A stretch of DNA of 64,000 nt, from positions 1-64,000 of the forward strand of contig JACSRU010000150.1 of assembly GCA_014879575.1 (NCBI GenBank). The letters run 5' to 3'. How positions within the stretch are numbered: position 1 is the first letter of the stretch; the number at the start of each line of letters is the position of its first letter. Origin of the DNA: Chthoniobacterales bacterium. Its GTDB lineage: Bacteria; Verrucomicrobiota; Verrucomicrobiia; Chthoniobacterales; Terrimicrobiaceae. Positions 1 through 11,032 of the stretch are shown here, in pieces. The notes below the pieces were generated by a model. It saw only the letters and a list, made by a program, of their open reading frames with translations, was not told where the DNA came from and ran no database searches. A program made the position numbers and the translations under genes.

Positions 1-201
1 GGCTGCAAGGCCTGGGTTTGAAGGCCAGACGAAGTTAGCGGGCGGAAGGTCCGCCACCTGCTCCACGCAGATCCCAGCCCTTCAGGCCGGATGCCACGAT
101 TCTCGTTTTTGCACTTATTGGAGAGGCGCCCGGTTTGGGGAAATGTCGTTCGGCGCGGTTGACTTGAGGCGCGGGGGCTTTAGTGTGGGACGTTTCCAAA
201 A
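1..201. other. Leading non-coding stretch with one inverted repeat
   Basis: No convincing gene lies here; the antisense frame that runs into it is a shadow of the downstream phosphatase gene. A perfect 6-base inverted repeat (GGCGGA at 41-46, TCCGCC at 50-55, loop AGG) could be the hairpin of a terminator for a gene left of the window, but no T-run follows it on the plus strand. A weak TTGACT at 159-164 is the only promoter-like element before the gene at 202, and it has no good -10 at a normal distance. Confidence 0.3.
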
Positions 202-1920
202 ATGAGCGTACCACGCCGTCATGTCCTGTTTGTTTGCACGGGCAATATCTGCCGGAGCCCGATGGCCGAAGGCCTGTTCCGGAATCTCATCACCGGGCTG
301 GGAGGGATCACGACGGAGTCCGCCGGATTGAGCGCCGCCAGCGGGCAACCCCCCAGCACCGAGGCCGTCCGGGTGCTGGCAAACTTGGGCGTTGACATAT
401 CGAAGATCCGGAGTCAACCGGTCACGGAAAAGCTTCTTCAGCGGGCAACCCATATTTTTGTCATGACGGAAGATCACCGCCGTCTGTTGGAACTCTTCTA
501 TCCCGAGGCCTTGCCCCGGGTTTCCCTTCTCCGGGGTGCCGAGCCCGGGAGTCCCGACGTCCCGGATCCCATTGGGCAGGGTCGCCAGGTTTATGAAAAG
601 TGCAAGGAGACCATCCGCCACGCCCTGCCAGCCATTTTGAAAAAAATCAACGAATCACCCATGACCACGACCGACTCCGCCAACAACCTCGCCGCCCTCA
701 CTGCGACCGATCCCCAAATTGCCGAAGCCATCCGGCGCGAACGCGAACGCCAGTTCGAACACATCGAATTGATCGCCTCTGAAAATTTCACAAGCCAGGC
801 GGTGATGCAGGCCCAGGGATCCTGCCTGACCAATAAATATGCCGAAGGGTATCCCGGTCGCCGGTGGTATGGCGGGTGTGAATTCATGGACACGGTCGAG
901 GCGCTTGCCATTGAGCGGGCCAGGGAACTTTTCGGAGCCGAGCATGTCAATGTCCAGGCGCACAGTGGCAGCCAGGCGAACATGGCCGTCTATTTCAGCG
1001 TTCTCCAGCCCGGCGACCGGATTTTAACGATGGACCTGTCTCATGGGGGGCATCTCACCCACGGACACAAGGCGAATTTCTCGGGCAAACTTTACGAGGT
1101 TCACCATTACGGCGTCAGCCAGGAGACGGAAAGAATCGATTATGACGCCCTGCAACGCCAGGCCCTCGAGGTGAAGCCCCGGATGATCACGGCGGGCGCC
1201 TCCGCGTATCCACGAACGATTGATTTTCCCCGGATGCGGGAGATTGCGGACTCGGTGGGTGCCTATCTTTTTGTGGACATGGCACACATTGCCGGGCTGG
1301 TTGCCGGCGGGGCGCATCCGTCGCCGGTTCCGCATGCGCATTTCGTCACCACCACAACGCACAAGAGCCTCCGCGGACCCCGTGCGGGCCTCGTGCTCTG
1401 CCGGGAGGAATTTGCAAAGAAGGTGGATTCCAACATCTTTCCAGGCATCCAGGGCGGCCCTCTCATGCATGTGATCGCCGCCAAGGCGGTCTGCCTGCAG
1501 GAAGCCCTGAAGCCGGAATTCAAAACCTACGCGCACCAGGTGGTAAGCAATGCGAAAGCTCTTGCCGCCCGCCTGTCCATGCTCGGCTTCCGGATCGTTT
1601 CCGGCGGCACGGACAATCATGTGATGCTCGTGGATCTGCGCCCGAAGGGGATCAACGGCGTCGAGGCTCAGACGGCGTTGGACAAGGCCGCGATTACGGT
1701 GAACAAGAATGCGATTCCGTTCGATACGGAACCCATCTCAAAGACCGGCGGCATCCGGGTCGGAACCCCGGCGATGACCACCCGCGGACTCGATGAGGAG
1801 AACATGATGGAAGTGGCCGATTTCCTCAACGCCGCGCTCGAAGCGCGCAACGACGACGACGCCCTGGCGGCACTCCGCAAAAAGGTCACGACCTTCACAT
1901 CGCGTTTCCCGCTGCCCTGA
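202..1920 (+). CDS. glyA: Fusion of low-molecular-weight protein phosphatase and serine hydroxymethyltransferase
   Basis: One 572-residue frame joins two full-length enzymes. Residues 1-153 are a low-molecular-weight phosphatase with the P-loop CTGNICRSP (nucleophile Cys12, Arg18) and the general-acid motif DP at 122-123. Residues 154-572 are serine hydroxymethyltransferase, which interconverts serine and glycine with tetrahydrofolate; the PLP lysine is Lys388 in [11 protein letters not shown]. Each part has its family's usual length (about 150 and 420) and there is almost no linker. Position 16 is Ile; arginine phosphatases of the YwlE type have Thr there, so phosphotyrosine-type specificity is more likely (inference). 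An internal ATG at 661, exactly at the junction, could also give free SHMT, but no clear Shine-Dalgarno precedes it. The start at 202 has no strong ribosome site either. Confidence 0.9.
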   Translation: MSVPRRHVLFVCTGNICRSPMAEGLFRNLITGLGGITTESAGLSAASGQPPSTEAVRVLANLGVDISKIRSQPVTEKLLQRATHIFVMTEDHRRLLELFYPEALPRVSLLRGAEPGSPDVPDPIGQGRQVYEKCKETIRHALPAILKKINESPMTTTDSANNLAALTATDPQIAEAIRRERERQFEHIELIASENFTSQAVMQAQGSCLTNKYAEGYPGRRWYGGCEFMDTVEALAIERARELFGAEHVNVQAHSGSQANMAVYFSVLQPGDRILTMDLSHGGHLTHGHKANFSGKLYEVHHYGVSQETERIDYDALQRQALEVKPRMITAGASAYPRTIDFPRMREIADSVGAYLFVDMAHIAGLVAGGAHPSPVPHAHFVTTTTHKSLRGPRAGLVLCREEFAKKVDSNIFPGIQGGPLMHVIAAKAVCLQEALKPEFKTYAHQVVSNAKALAARLSMLGFRIVSGGTDNHVMLVDLRPKGINGVEAQTALDKAAITVNKNAIPFDTEPISKTGGIRVGTPAMTTRGLDEENMMEVADFLNAALEARNDDDALAALRKKVTTFTSRFPLP

Positions 1921-1954
1921 GATCGCCGCCCGGCGGACGTCCTTTGCGCAAGCC

Positions 1955-3868
1955 CTAAATATCGAATTGCTTTCCGATTTCCACCGTCCGGTTGCTCGGA
2001 AGACGGAAGAACTGGGCCGCGTTCTGGGCGTTTCTGGCCATGGCGATAAACACCCGGGCCCGCAGGGGGGAAAGTCCCACCTGGGATTTGATGAGGGTTT
2101 CGCGTCCGAGGAAGAACGTGCATTTGTCGGGGTGGAGCTCGATGTCTTTGGCCTTCAATCCGGCCACAATTTTTTTGATGGTCGGCACTTCCATAAAGCC
2201 GAATTTTGCGAAGACTTGGAGGAATCCCTCGGACAGGTTCCGGACTTCGACCCTTTCGGATTCGGCAACATAGGGAATTTTTTCGAGGGTGATGGTCAGA
2301 ACGATGTTTCGTTCGTGCAGGACATGGTTGTGGGTGAGGTTGTAGGTCAGCGCTCCCGGTGTGACATTGGGACTCGCGGAAAGAAAAACCGCCGTGCCAC
2401 TCACCCGATGGGGCGCGAAGGCCGGGTTCAACACCCCGGACATCGAGATTGATTCGATGAAGTCGGGCAGGGAGAGGGCGTTGGCGGATTTTTCCCGGAC
2501 GAATGTCCGTCCGATTTTCCAGGTCGTCATCAGGTAAAAAATTGCGCCTCCGATCACGACAGTGATCCATCCGCCGTGCAGCAGCTTCAGAAGGTTGGAG
2601 GAGAGAAAGAGGATCTCAATGAATGCGAAAATGAGGCAGACTCCCAGTGCGTGCGGCAGGCTCCATCCCCAGTTGCGTCTGGCCACACAGTAAAATAGCA
2701 ATGTCGTGGCAAGCATGGTGAGCGTCACCGCGATGCCGTAGGCCGCAGCCAGCGCCGAACTGGACTTGAAGACGATGACCAGAGTGATGCAGGCGGCGGC
2801 GAGGGCTGTATTGATCGCCGGGATGTAGATCTGTCCGGATTTTTCGTAGTTTGTGTGGAAAATTTGAATGCGGGGAAGGTATCCCATCTGGATGGCGGAC
2901 GTGGTCAGGGAGAACACGCCCGAGATCAGGGCCTGCGAGGCAATGACGGTTGCCATTGTGGCCAGAATCACCAGTGGCAGGGTCGCCCAGCCAGGTGCCA
3001 GAAGGTAGAACGGGTTCTCGGCGGCCGCGGGGTTGGCCAGCACAAGCGCGCCCTGGCCAAGGTAGTTCAGCGCGAGGGAGGGAAGCACGACGAAGCGCCA
3101 GGCCGTTCGGATCGGAATTCTGCCAAAGTGCCCCATGTCCGCATACAGAGCCTCCCCACCGGTGACCGATAAAAACACGCTGCCCAGGATGACAAAGGAG
3201 ATTGCCGGGTGGTGGACAAGAAATCCGAGGCCTGCCAGCGGGTTGATCGCGGCAATGACCCCCGGAAATTTTACAACCTGGAGAAGTCCCAGAAAGCCGA
3301 TTGAGAAGAACCAGATCAGGATGATCGGTCCAAAAAATTTGCCAATTGCGCCGGTGCCGAATTGTTGGATGGAGAAAAGTCCGATGAGAATCCCGACAGC
3401 GATCGGGAGGATCAAGTGCGCGAGGCCCGGGGCAAAGAGCTTCAAGCCCTCGACCGCGGAGAGCACCGAGATGGCCGGCGTAATGACTCCATCGCCGTAG
3501 AGCAGGGCGGCGCCCAAAAGCCCAACCGCCGTCATGATGACCATGCCCTTCTGCCGGGATCCGGCATCCTTGGCGGGGAAGGCCAGATTCAACAGGGCCA
3601 GGATGCCGCCTTCCCCGTGATTGTCCGCGCGGAGAATCAACCCCACGTATTTGATCGAAACAAGGACGATCAGACTCCAGAGGATCAGGGACAGGATCCC
3701 CAGCACGGCTTCCGCTCCGCCGGTGCCGCTGTGAACGCTGTGCGCGATGGATTCCTTGAACGCATAGAGCGGACTTGTTCCGATGTCGCCAAAGACCACT
3801 CCCAACGCCGCAAGCGTCAAGGCGAGTTTCTTCGAGCGGGGAGACGCCGCGCCGGTGTCCTTATCCAT
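1955..3868 (-). CDS. kup: Kup-type low-affinity potassium transporter
   Basis: A 637-residue polytopic membrane protein of the Kup/HAK/KT family, importing K+ with H+. The N-terminus carries the family signature (LGVVFGDIGTSPLYA, about residues 18-32), followed by about twelve hydrophobic segments to roughly residue 460 and a cytoplasmic C-terminal domain of about 170 residues. The length is normal for the family (about 620-640). It ends 35 bases from the convergent phosphatase-SHMT gene; a small CCGC/GCGG hairpin (1926-1936) lies between them. The upstream gene is the isocitrate dehydrogenase, but there is no sign of a functional link. Confidence 0.95.
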   Translation of the reverse strand: MDKDTGAASPRSKKLALTLAALGVVFGDIGTSPLYAFKESIAHSVHSGTGGAEAVLGILSLILWSLIVLVSIKYVGLILRADNHGEGGILALLNLAFPAKDAGSRQKGMVIMTAVGLLGAALLYGDGVITPAISVLSAVEGLKLFAPGLAHLILPIAVGILIGLFSIQQFGTGAIGKFFGPIILIWFFSIGFLGLLQVVKFPGVIAAINPLAGLGFLVHHPAISFVILGSVFLSVTGGEALYADMGHFGRIPIRTAWRFVVLPSLALNYLGQGALVLANPAAAENPFYLLAPGWATLPLVILATMATVIASQALISGVFSLTTSAIQMGYLPRIQIFHTNYEKSGQIYIPAINTALAAACITLVIVFKSSSALAAAYGIAVTLTMLATTLLFYCVARRNWGWSLPHALGVCLIFAFIEILFLSSNLLKLLHGGWITVVIGGAIFYLMTTWKIGRTFVREKSANALSLPDFIESISMSGVLNPAFAPHRVSGTAVFLSASPNVTPGALTYNLTHNHVLHERNIVLTITLEKIPYVAESERVEVRNLSEGFLQVFAKFGFMEVPTIKKIVAGLKAKDIELHPDKCTFFLGRETLIKSQVGLSPLRARVFIAMARNAQNAAQFFRLPSNRTVEIGKQFDI

Positions 3869-3953
3869 AACAGATCAAGGAAGCCATCCGATCACGCGTC
3901 TGTGCCGCGCCCGGTCGGCAGGCAACCAATCCCTCGGGCACTCCCGTGGATTT

Positions 3954-6224
<2,271 letters not shown>

Positions 6225-6242
6225 ACATCGAAAATCCTCCCG

Positions 6243-6273
6243 AAAAACTCGCTGAGGCGGCGACTGAGCCGCC
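6243..6273 (-). terminator. Possible intrinsic terminator after the FkbM methyltransferase gene
   Basis: Read on the minus strand, a 6-base GC stem (GGCGGC at 6256-6261 pairing with GCCGCC at 6268-6273, 6-base loop) is followed after 8 bases by TTTTT (6243-6247). It lies about 100 bases beyond the end of the FkbM gene and before icd, where a transcript end is expected. The gap between stem and T-run is longer than usual. Confidence 0.35.
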
Positions 6274-6373
6274 CAGAAACCCCTCACCCGCACCGGGGGT
6301 TCCGGAGCGGCGGTTTTTTCAACATGTTGTCGAGGGTGGTGGCGGGGACCGCTGGGGGGAGCCGACACCCCTG

Positions 6374-7207
6374 CTAAACCCCGAAGCCAACCAGGTTTCG
6401 ATAACACCGCCCGCGGGTCTCGCGGATCAAGCGCGTCGGATCCACCTCGCGAAGATGCCTTCCGACCATTTCCTTCAGCTCGATTCCCGCGGAGGAAAAG
6501 AGTTCGAAATAGCGGCCCGGATCTCCCCCGCAGCGTCGGATTCCCTCGGGCCAGAATTCGGCCATGACAATGCATTGGCGCGATGCACGGAGGATTTTTT
6601 GAGCGCCTTCCAGAACAAGCAACTCCGCGCCCTGCACGTCGATCTTGAGAAAATCAACGGCCGCGATGCCTTGACGCAGACACAGTGCGTCAAGGGTTTC
6701 GACCTGAGTGGGCTGGCTGTCGGCAAGCATGGGGTCGGCGTAGAGCCTGTTGTCGCCTTTGTTGTTGGGATTTGACCAGAGCACCATTTCTCCCGTAGCC
6801 GCTCCCACAGCAAGGTTTTCAAGAGCCACCGGACAGCGGGGAAAATTCGCGGCAACCGTCTTCCCAAGATAGGCAAAGGTTTCCTTATGGGGCTCCACGG
6901 CGAGAACCCGCCCAGCCTCCCCCCGGAGGGCCAACGCCGTGTAGAGCCCGACGTTGGCCCCCACATCGACAAAGGTCATTCCCTTTCGGAAGTGCTGTCG
7001 GAAAAAGGCGATTTCGTCGTTTTCGTAAACTCCCAGAGTGAGCGCGCCCGAGACGACGGGGTCCAACGGATTCAGCACAACCTTTGCCCCTCCCCTGTCC
7101 AGAACGGGCGGCACAAGACGCCGCAGGCAGGCATTGGCCAGCCTTCGCAATGGCGTTGGACGCAGCAGGACAGTATAGACAAACTCCGGGAGATTCACGG
7201 GATACAC
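6374..7207 (-). CDS. FkbM family SAM-dependent methyltransferase
   Basis: A 277-residue class I methyltransferase of the FkbM family, which usually O-methylates sugars or other small molecules. The SAM-binding motif I is VDVGANVGLYTAL, followed by an acidic LAVEPH at the end of strand 2; VDFLKIDVQGAELLVLEGA is the typical FkbM motif. I chose the GTG at 7207 because a perfect GGAGG sits 5 bases ahead of it; a TTG at 7243 would add 12 residues with no homology value. A stem-loop with T-run separates it from the DAHP synthase gene upstream, so it may have its own promoter. The substrate is unknown. Confidence 0.85.
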   Translation of the reverse strand: MYPVNLPEFVYTVLLRPTPLRRLANACLRRLVPPVLDRGGAKVVLNPLDPVVSGALTLGVYENDEIAFFRQHFRKGMTFVDVGANVGLYTALALRGEAGRVLAVEPHKETFAYLGKTVAANFPRCPVALENLAVGAATGEMVLWSNPNNKGDNRLYADPMLADSQPTQVETLDALCLRQGIAAVDFLKIDVQGAELLVLEGAQKILRASRQCIVMAEFWPEGIRRCGGDPGRYFELFSSAGIELKEMVGRHLREVDPTRLIRETRGRCYRNLVGFGV

Positions 7208-7212
7208 GGTTT

Positions 7213-7217
7213 CCTCC
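7213..7217 (-). promoter_or_regulatory. Strong Shine-Dalgarno that fixes a GTG start
   Basis: GGAGG on the minus strand, 5 bases before the GTG at 7207. It is among the best ribosome-binding sites in the window, where most genes rely on overlap coupling instead, and it decides the start of the FkbM methyltransferase. Confidence 0.6.
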
Positions 7218-7265
7218 GGTCCACGGCAAATGGTCAAGCCCAATCACGAAAAACCTGCCCGTTTG

Positions 7266-7337
7266 AAAAACGACTTGCGCAAGGGGAGGGACCGGCTCCT
7301 GGCACCGGGGCGGATCAGGCGACATGCGCCAAGTCGT
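7266..7337 (-). terminator. Long-loop stem with T-run after the DAHP synthase gene
   Basis: Two arms, ACGACTTGCGC (7270-7280) and GCGCCAAGTCGT (7326-7337), pair over 11 positions with one bulged C. On the minus strand the second arm to be made is followed directly by TTTTT (7266-7270). It starts 2 bases after the DAHP synthase stop codon. The 45-base loop is unusually long and can form a smaller CCGG hairpin of its own. Confidence 0.5.
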
Positions 7338-7338
7338 C

Positions 7339-8355
7339 TTATCCCGCCCGTCCGGTCGCGGCGAGGAAGGGTCGGATTTTTTCCGCGAGTTGCCGGAAGG
7401 CGGCGAAGTCCACCTGTTGCTGGCCGTCGCTCATGGCCTCGGCGGGATTTGGATGGACCTCGACGAGGAGGCCGTCCGCCTCGAGGGCGACGGCACCACA
7501 GCAAAGGGCGAGGACGAGATCCGAGCGTCCGCAGCCCTGGCTGGGATCCACGATGACCGGGAGATGGGATTCCTTTTTGGCAACCGCGACGGCAGCCAAA
7601 TCGAGAGTGTTGCGGGTGTAGGTCTCGAACGTGCGGATGCCGCGCTCGCAGAGGAGGACATTTGGGTTGCCGTGGGCGAGGATATACTCGGCGGCCAGCA
7701 GCCACTCCTCGATTTTCTCGCTCATCCCGCGCTTGAGGAGCACCGGTTTGCCCGATCTGGCGCACTCGATGAGGAGTTGGAAATTCTGCGCGTTGCGGGC
7801 GCCGATCTGGAGGATGTCGGCCGAGGCGGCGACATGCTCGACATCGCGCTCACTGAGGACTTCTGTGATGATTTTCAGTCCGGTTTCCCTGCGGGCGCGG
7901 TCCAGGAGGCTGAGGCCTTCCTTCCCGAGGCCCTGAAATTCATACGGAGACGTGCGGGGCTTGTAGGCGCCGCCGCGAAGAATGGTCGCCCCGGCCGCTT
8001 TGACGGCGCGGGCCGTGGAGAGAAGTTGCTCCTCGTTTTCCACCGAGCAGGGGCCGGCCATCAGCGCGAAGTGTCCTCCGCCGATTTTCACGCCATCCAC
8101 ATCCACAACGGTGTCCTTCGGATGCGACTCCCGGCTTGCGAGCTTGTAGCGTTTCTGGACGCGCAGAACGCTCTCGACCTGCGGGAAGGCGGTGAGGGAC
8201 TCGAGATTCTGGTGGGTGCGTTCGTCGCCGATCGCCGCGATCACCGTCTGGGTCGCGCCGAAGATCGGAGCGGGATCATAGCCCAGTTTGGAGACCTCGG
8301 CGATGACCTCCTCAATGGCGGGTTTGGGGGTGTGTGGACGAAGAACGATGATCAT
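7339..8355 (-). CDS. aroF: 3-deoxy-7-phosphoheptulonate (DAHP) synthase, type I beta
   Basis: A 338-residue enzyme catalysing the first step of the shikimate pathway, from phosphoenolpyruvate and erythrose 4-phosphate. About 70 N-terminal residues form a ferredoxin-like regulatory domain (MIIVLRPHTPKPAIEEVI), followed by the TIM barrel with GPCSVENEEQL, LRGGAYKPRTSPYEFQGLG, ILQIGARNAQNFQLL, VLLKRGMS and LPVIVDPSQGCGRSD. This length and domain order match the Thermotoga/Bacillus-type enzyme, which is controlled by aromatic amino acids (family knowledge). An ATG at 8376 in frame would add 7 residues; I prefer 8355 because a GGGGGA stretch precedes it and the protein then begins at the first beta strand. 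Confidence 0.94.
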   Translation of the reverse strand: MIIVLRPHTPKPAIEEVIAEVSKLGYDPAPIFGATQTVIAAIGDERTHQNLESLTAFPQVESVLRVQKRYKLASRESHPKDTVVDVDGVKIGGGHFALMAGPCSVENEEQLLSTARAVKAAGATILRGGAYKPRTSPYEFQGLGKEGLSLLDRARRETGLKIITEVLSERDVEHVAASADILQIGARNAQNFQLLIECARSGKPVLLKRGMSEKIEEWLLAAEYILAHGNPNVLLCERGIRTFETYTRNTLDLAAVAVAKKESHLPVIVDPSQGCGRSDLVLALCCGAVALEADGLLVEVHPNPAEAMSDGQQQVDFAAFRQLAEKIRPFLAATGRAG

Positions 8356-8460
8356 GGTTCCCCCAGTGAAGAACATCCCCGCCGCTTGAGCAAACAATTC
8401 CTTGCGGGGGAAATTCCTGCTGGCAGGCGGGCCGGGGATTCCTCTAGGCTCTCCGCAGGA

Positions 8461-8712
8461 ATGAAAACCTTTCTCATCCTGATCACCTCTGTGGCCATTC
8501 TCATGGTTGTGGCTGCGGTGTTTATTTTTGATGTCTTTTCCGAGATTGGCAGGAACCGCTTCCAAGTGGTCGAAAAAGCCCCCCTGGCGTCGCTCAACAT
8601 GTCGCGTGAGCAATATATCGAATACCTGCTGCGCACCGAAAAACATGACAACCCGGAATTGTGGCGTCGGATTGCCGCCGTGCGGAACCTGAAGCGCTGG
8701 CCGGAAAGATAA
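8461..8712 (+). CDS. Small single-pass membrane protein, unknown function
   Basis: An 83-residue protein with one N-terminal hydrophobic segment (about residues 3-27, LILITSVAILMVVAAVFIF) and a charged C-terminal half containing SREQYIEYLLRTEKHDNPELWRRIAAVRNL. The longer plus-strand frame running back to 7324 is antisense to DAHP synthase and is not coding; this start lies just past it and is preceded by a weak GCAGGA. The function is not recognised. It is divergent from the DAHP synthase gene (start 106 bases away) and upstream of a secreted small protein on the same strand. Confidence 0.6.
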   Translation: MKTFLILITSVAILMVVAAVFIFDVFSEIGRNRFQVVEKAPLASLNMSREQYIEYLLRTEKHDNPELWRRIAAVRNLKRWPER

Positions 8713-8781
8713 ACAAGCGGACCGGTTGGATCGTTGACATCCTCCGCATCCGAAGAGGGTTTTCCGGAAAAATCACCGATC

Positions 8782-8810
8782 TTGCCGACGCTGAGGCGTG
8801 GTGGTAGGAT
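8782..8810 (+). promoter_or_regulatory. Candidate promoter giving a leaderless or near-leaderless transcript
   Basis: TTGCCG (8782-8787), a 17-base spacer and TAGGAT (8805-8810). The ATG of the next gene is at 8817, 7 bases after the -10, which is where transcription normally starts. The AGGA inside the -10 could also serve as a Shine-Dalgarno if a promoter lies further upstream (TTGACA at 8734-8739 lacks a good -10). Confidence 0.35.
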
Positions 8811-8816
8811 AACTCC

Positions 8817-9101
8817 ATGAAACCGATGCTTTTGCTCTTTATGGTCTGCGCCGGCGCGGCGATGGCTCAGGATTTTGTGGCACCCGCCGGACGGCAGCGC
8901 ACGGTTGTGAGGGAACTTCCGTCGGAGAGACCCACCATCGAGGGAATGGTGAAAGAAATTTTCACGAAGAAGCCGTGGCAGGCGGTGAATCCGCTCGCTC
9001 CGAAGACGTATGGTTCCGGCAAGCGATTTGTCTCGAAGGATTTTGGTCCGGGCACTCCCCATCACGCCCAAACTCTCACCGTTGTTGCCGTTGAGTGGTA
9101 A
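8817..9101 (+). CDS. Small secreted or periplasmic protein, unknown function
   Basis: A 94-residue protein with a clear signal peptide: a short positive start, hydrophobic LLLFMVCAGAA and a signal peptidase I site after AMA (about residue 17). The mature part of about 77 residues is polar, has no cysteine and shows no motif I recognise. Its 3' end overlaps the start region of the following glycosyltransferase by about 11 bases, so the two are probably co-transcribed. Confidence 0.65.
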   Translation: MKPMLLLFMVCAGAAMAQDFVAPAGRQRTVVRELPSERPTIEGMVKEIFTKKPWQAVNPLAPKTYGSGKRFVSKDFGPGTPHHAQTLTVVAVEW

Positions 9102-10230
9102 GTCCGGCACGGCGGCGATTTTCTGCGCGACGTTCCTGCGTCCGGAAATGCTCCACATCCACCGGCAGATCGTCGGGCTGAGCACGTTCTCACCGGTGGT
9201 CCTCACGCAGAAGAGGGAAGGGGATTGGCCGGTGAGGACCCTCGAAGTCATCCCGCGATCGGGCTTCCGATTTTTGGGACGCGGTATCGAGCGGTGGTTC
9301 GGGAGACCCTGGCAAATCAGCGGCGGGGAGACGCGAAAGATGGCGGCGATCCTGCGTCGCACCGGCGCCTCGGTGCTCCACATTTTTTTTGGAAATGTGG
9401 CCGTCCATATGTTGCCACTCCTGCGCTGCTCCCCCGTTCCGGTTGTTGTATCGTTTCATGGATCCGATGTGACCGGTGAGATTGCGACTCCGGCATTCGG
9501 GCGGGCTCGGAACGAGATGTTCCGTCGGGCCACCCTCGTGCTGTGCCGCTCGGAACAACTCGCCCGGAGAGTTCAGGCACTCGGATGCGATCCCGCCAAA
9601 CTTCGGATCATGCGGACCGTTCTGCCGCCGCTCCGTCGGACCCGGCATGTCCCGCCCGCGGATGGCACCTGGCACATCGTCCAAGCCGCCCGCCTGGTTT
9701 CCAAGAAAGGGCTCTCCACCTCGCTTCGCGCATTTGCCGAATTTCTGAAGACGCACCCCCTGGCCAGGTTCACCATTGTCGGCGAGGGTCCCCTCGAGGG
9801 CGAGCTGCGCGCACTGGCGGCGGATCTCGGCCTTTCCGGCAGCGTGGAGTTTGGCGGTTTTCTCTCCCAGGAAAGGCTCGGCGAACTCTTCCAGCGGGCC
9901 CACATTTTTTTGCATCCCAGCGAGACAGTGGGCGGCGATGTGGAGGGGATTCCGAATTCCCTGCTCGAAGCGATGGCCTCGGGACTTCCCGCAGTGTCCA
10001 CCAGGCACGGCGGCATTCCCGAGGTGATTGAGGACCGGATAACCGGACGGCTTTGTCCGGAACGCGATCCGGACGCTGTCGCCGCCGCCCTCCTGGAATT
10101 CGCCGCCGATCCGGTGCTCTACGAGCGGATTTCCGGGGCGGGGGCGGATTTTGTGACTGCGGAATTTTCGGCGGCGAAGCAAATCGCAAACATCGAAGCC
10201 CTCTACCGCGAGGCGTGCGCCACGAAATGA
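9091..10230 (+). CDS. Glycosyltransferase family 4
   Basis: A GT-B glycosyltransferase of about 379 residues. The N-terminal Rossmann domain has VVVSFHGSDVTGEI; the GT1-type donor-binding domain has HIVQAARLVSKKGL, FTIVGEGPLEGELRALA and the E-x7-E region EGIPNSLLEAMASGLPAVSTRHGGIPEVIE. An ATG at 9010 lies in frame but overlaps the upstream secreted protein by 92 bases, and homologous GT-B folds begin near TAAIFCATFLRPEM, so I place the start at TTG 9091; this start is uncertain. The donor and acceptor are unknown. The stop overlaps the next gene (ATGA). Confidence 0.85.
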   Translation: MSGKSGTAAIFCATFLRPEMLHIHRQIVGLSTFSPVVLTQKREGDWPVRTLEVIPRSGFRFLGRGIERWFGRPWQISGGETRKMAAILRRTGASVLHIFFGNVAVHMLPLLRCSPVPVVVSFHGSDVTGEIATPAFGRARNEMFRRATLVLCRSEQLARRVQALGCDPAKLRIMRTVLPPLRRTRHVPPADGTWHIVQAARLVSKKGLSTSLRAFAEFLKTHPLARFTIVGEGPLEGELRALAADLGLSGSVEFGGFLSQERLGELFQRAHIFLHPSETVGGDVEGIPNSLLEAMASGLPAVSTRHGGIPEVIEDRITGRLCPERDPDAVAAALLEFAADPVLYERISGAGADFVTAEFSAAKQIANIEALYREACATK

Positions 10231-10871
10231 AGAGCCGGATATTCTGGATGACGATTCTCTGCGCCGCAGTCGTTACCACCGTCTTTACCACCCTCCTCTG
10301 GATTTTTTTTCTCAATCCGATCACCCAAGCGGTTAAGACCGGCAAGGAGGTTCAGGCGCAATTTGTCGAGGCTCTGAACCTGACGCCCCGAATCCTGGCA
10401 AACAATGCGGTGATCTTTGCTCAGAACACCCCGAAATTGGAACTCGTGACCGTCGAACGTCAGGCCCTTGTGCGACATCACTTCGAAGAATCCTGGTGGC
10501 ACAGCCGAAAGGTCTTTGAAGTCGAGGCACCATTTACCGCCCACGCCGGGCTCCATCTGCGCGATGCCTTCACGGTAAACATTCCCCGCGGGGGCCGGAG
10601 GCTCGAAGTCCGACTGCCCCGCGCCAAAATCCTTTCGATGGACATGGGGGATATCCGGATTCTGCGTGATGAGGACGGGCACTGGAACAAACTGACCGCC
10701 CAGGACCGTGAAAAGGCGTTTCGCATCCTCACAAAGACTGCCAAAGCGGAATTCCTTGGCACCGATATCCTGAAAGCCGCAACCGCCGAAGCCGAAAAAC
10801 AAGTTCGGAAGATTGCGCACACCATGGGGTGCGATGTGGTGTTCCTCGAGGATCCCCCGCCGAAGGACTGA
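10227..10871 (+). CDS. DUF4230-like membrane-anchored protein
   Basis: A 214-residue protein with one N-terminal membrane anchor (about residues 5-27) and an extracytoplasmic domain resembling DUF4230 (KLELVTVERQALVRH, FTVNIPRGGRRLEVRLPRAKIL). The family has no established biochemical role. The ATG shares 4 bases with the stop of the glycosyltransferase, indicating translational coupling. The much longer in-frame extension back to 10053 lies inside the glycosyltransferase and is not used. Confidence 0.7.
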   Translation: MKSRIFWMTILCAAVVTTVFTTLLWIFFLNPITQAVKTGKEVQAQFVEALNLTPRILANNAVIFAQNTPKLELVTVERQALVRHHFEESWWHSRKVFEVEAPFTAHAGLHLRDAFTVNIPRGGRRLEVRLPRAKILSMDMGDIRILRDEDGHWNKLTAQDREKAFRILTKTAKAEFLGTDILKAATAEAEKQVRKIAHTMGCDVVFLEDPPPKD

Positions 10872-10872
10872 G

Positions 10873-10922
10873 CCCTGAAAAACAAGGGATTTTTTCTTTC
10901 AGAAACTTCCGGCGTAGCCGGA
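10873..10922 (+). terminator. Weak terminator-like hairpins between convergent genes
   Basis: Just after the DUF4230 stop codon, CCCT (10873-10876) can pair with AGGG (10885-10888), followed by TTTTTT (10890-10895). A second hairpin, TCCGGC/GCCGGA (10908-10913 with 10917-10922), follows. Both stems are short. Their position, between the plus-strand gene and the end of the mdc operon, fits termination. Confidence 0.35.
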
Positions 10923-11032
10923 GGCTTGAGAGAGCATGAACTGCTCAAAGCGGATGTTCAAAAACTTCGTCGCTCATGCCCTCCCCGGTATGGATCTCGT
11001 TCTTCCAGCAAAGAAGAAAGCGGGAAAGGATG

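Noticed and set aside
7324-8460. Upstream extension of the small membrane protein frame
   Set aside because: The first 379 codons are antisense to DAHP synthase; only the part from the ATG at 8461 looks like a protein.
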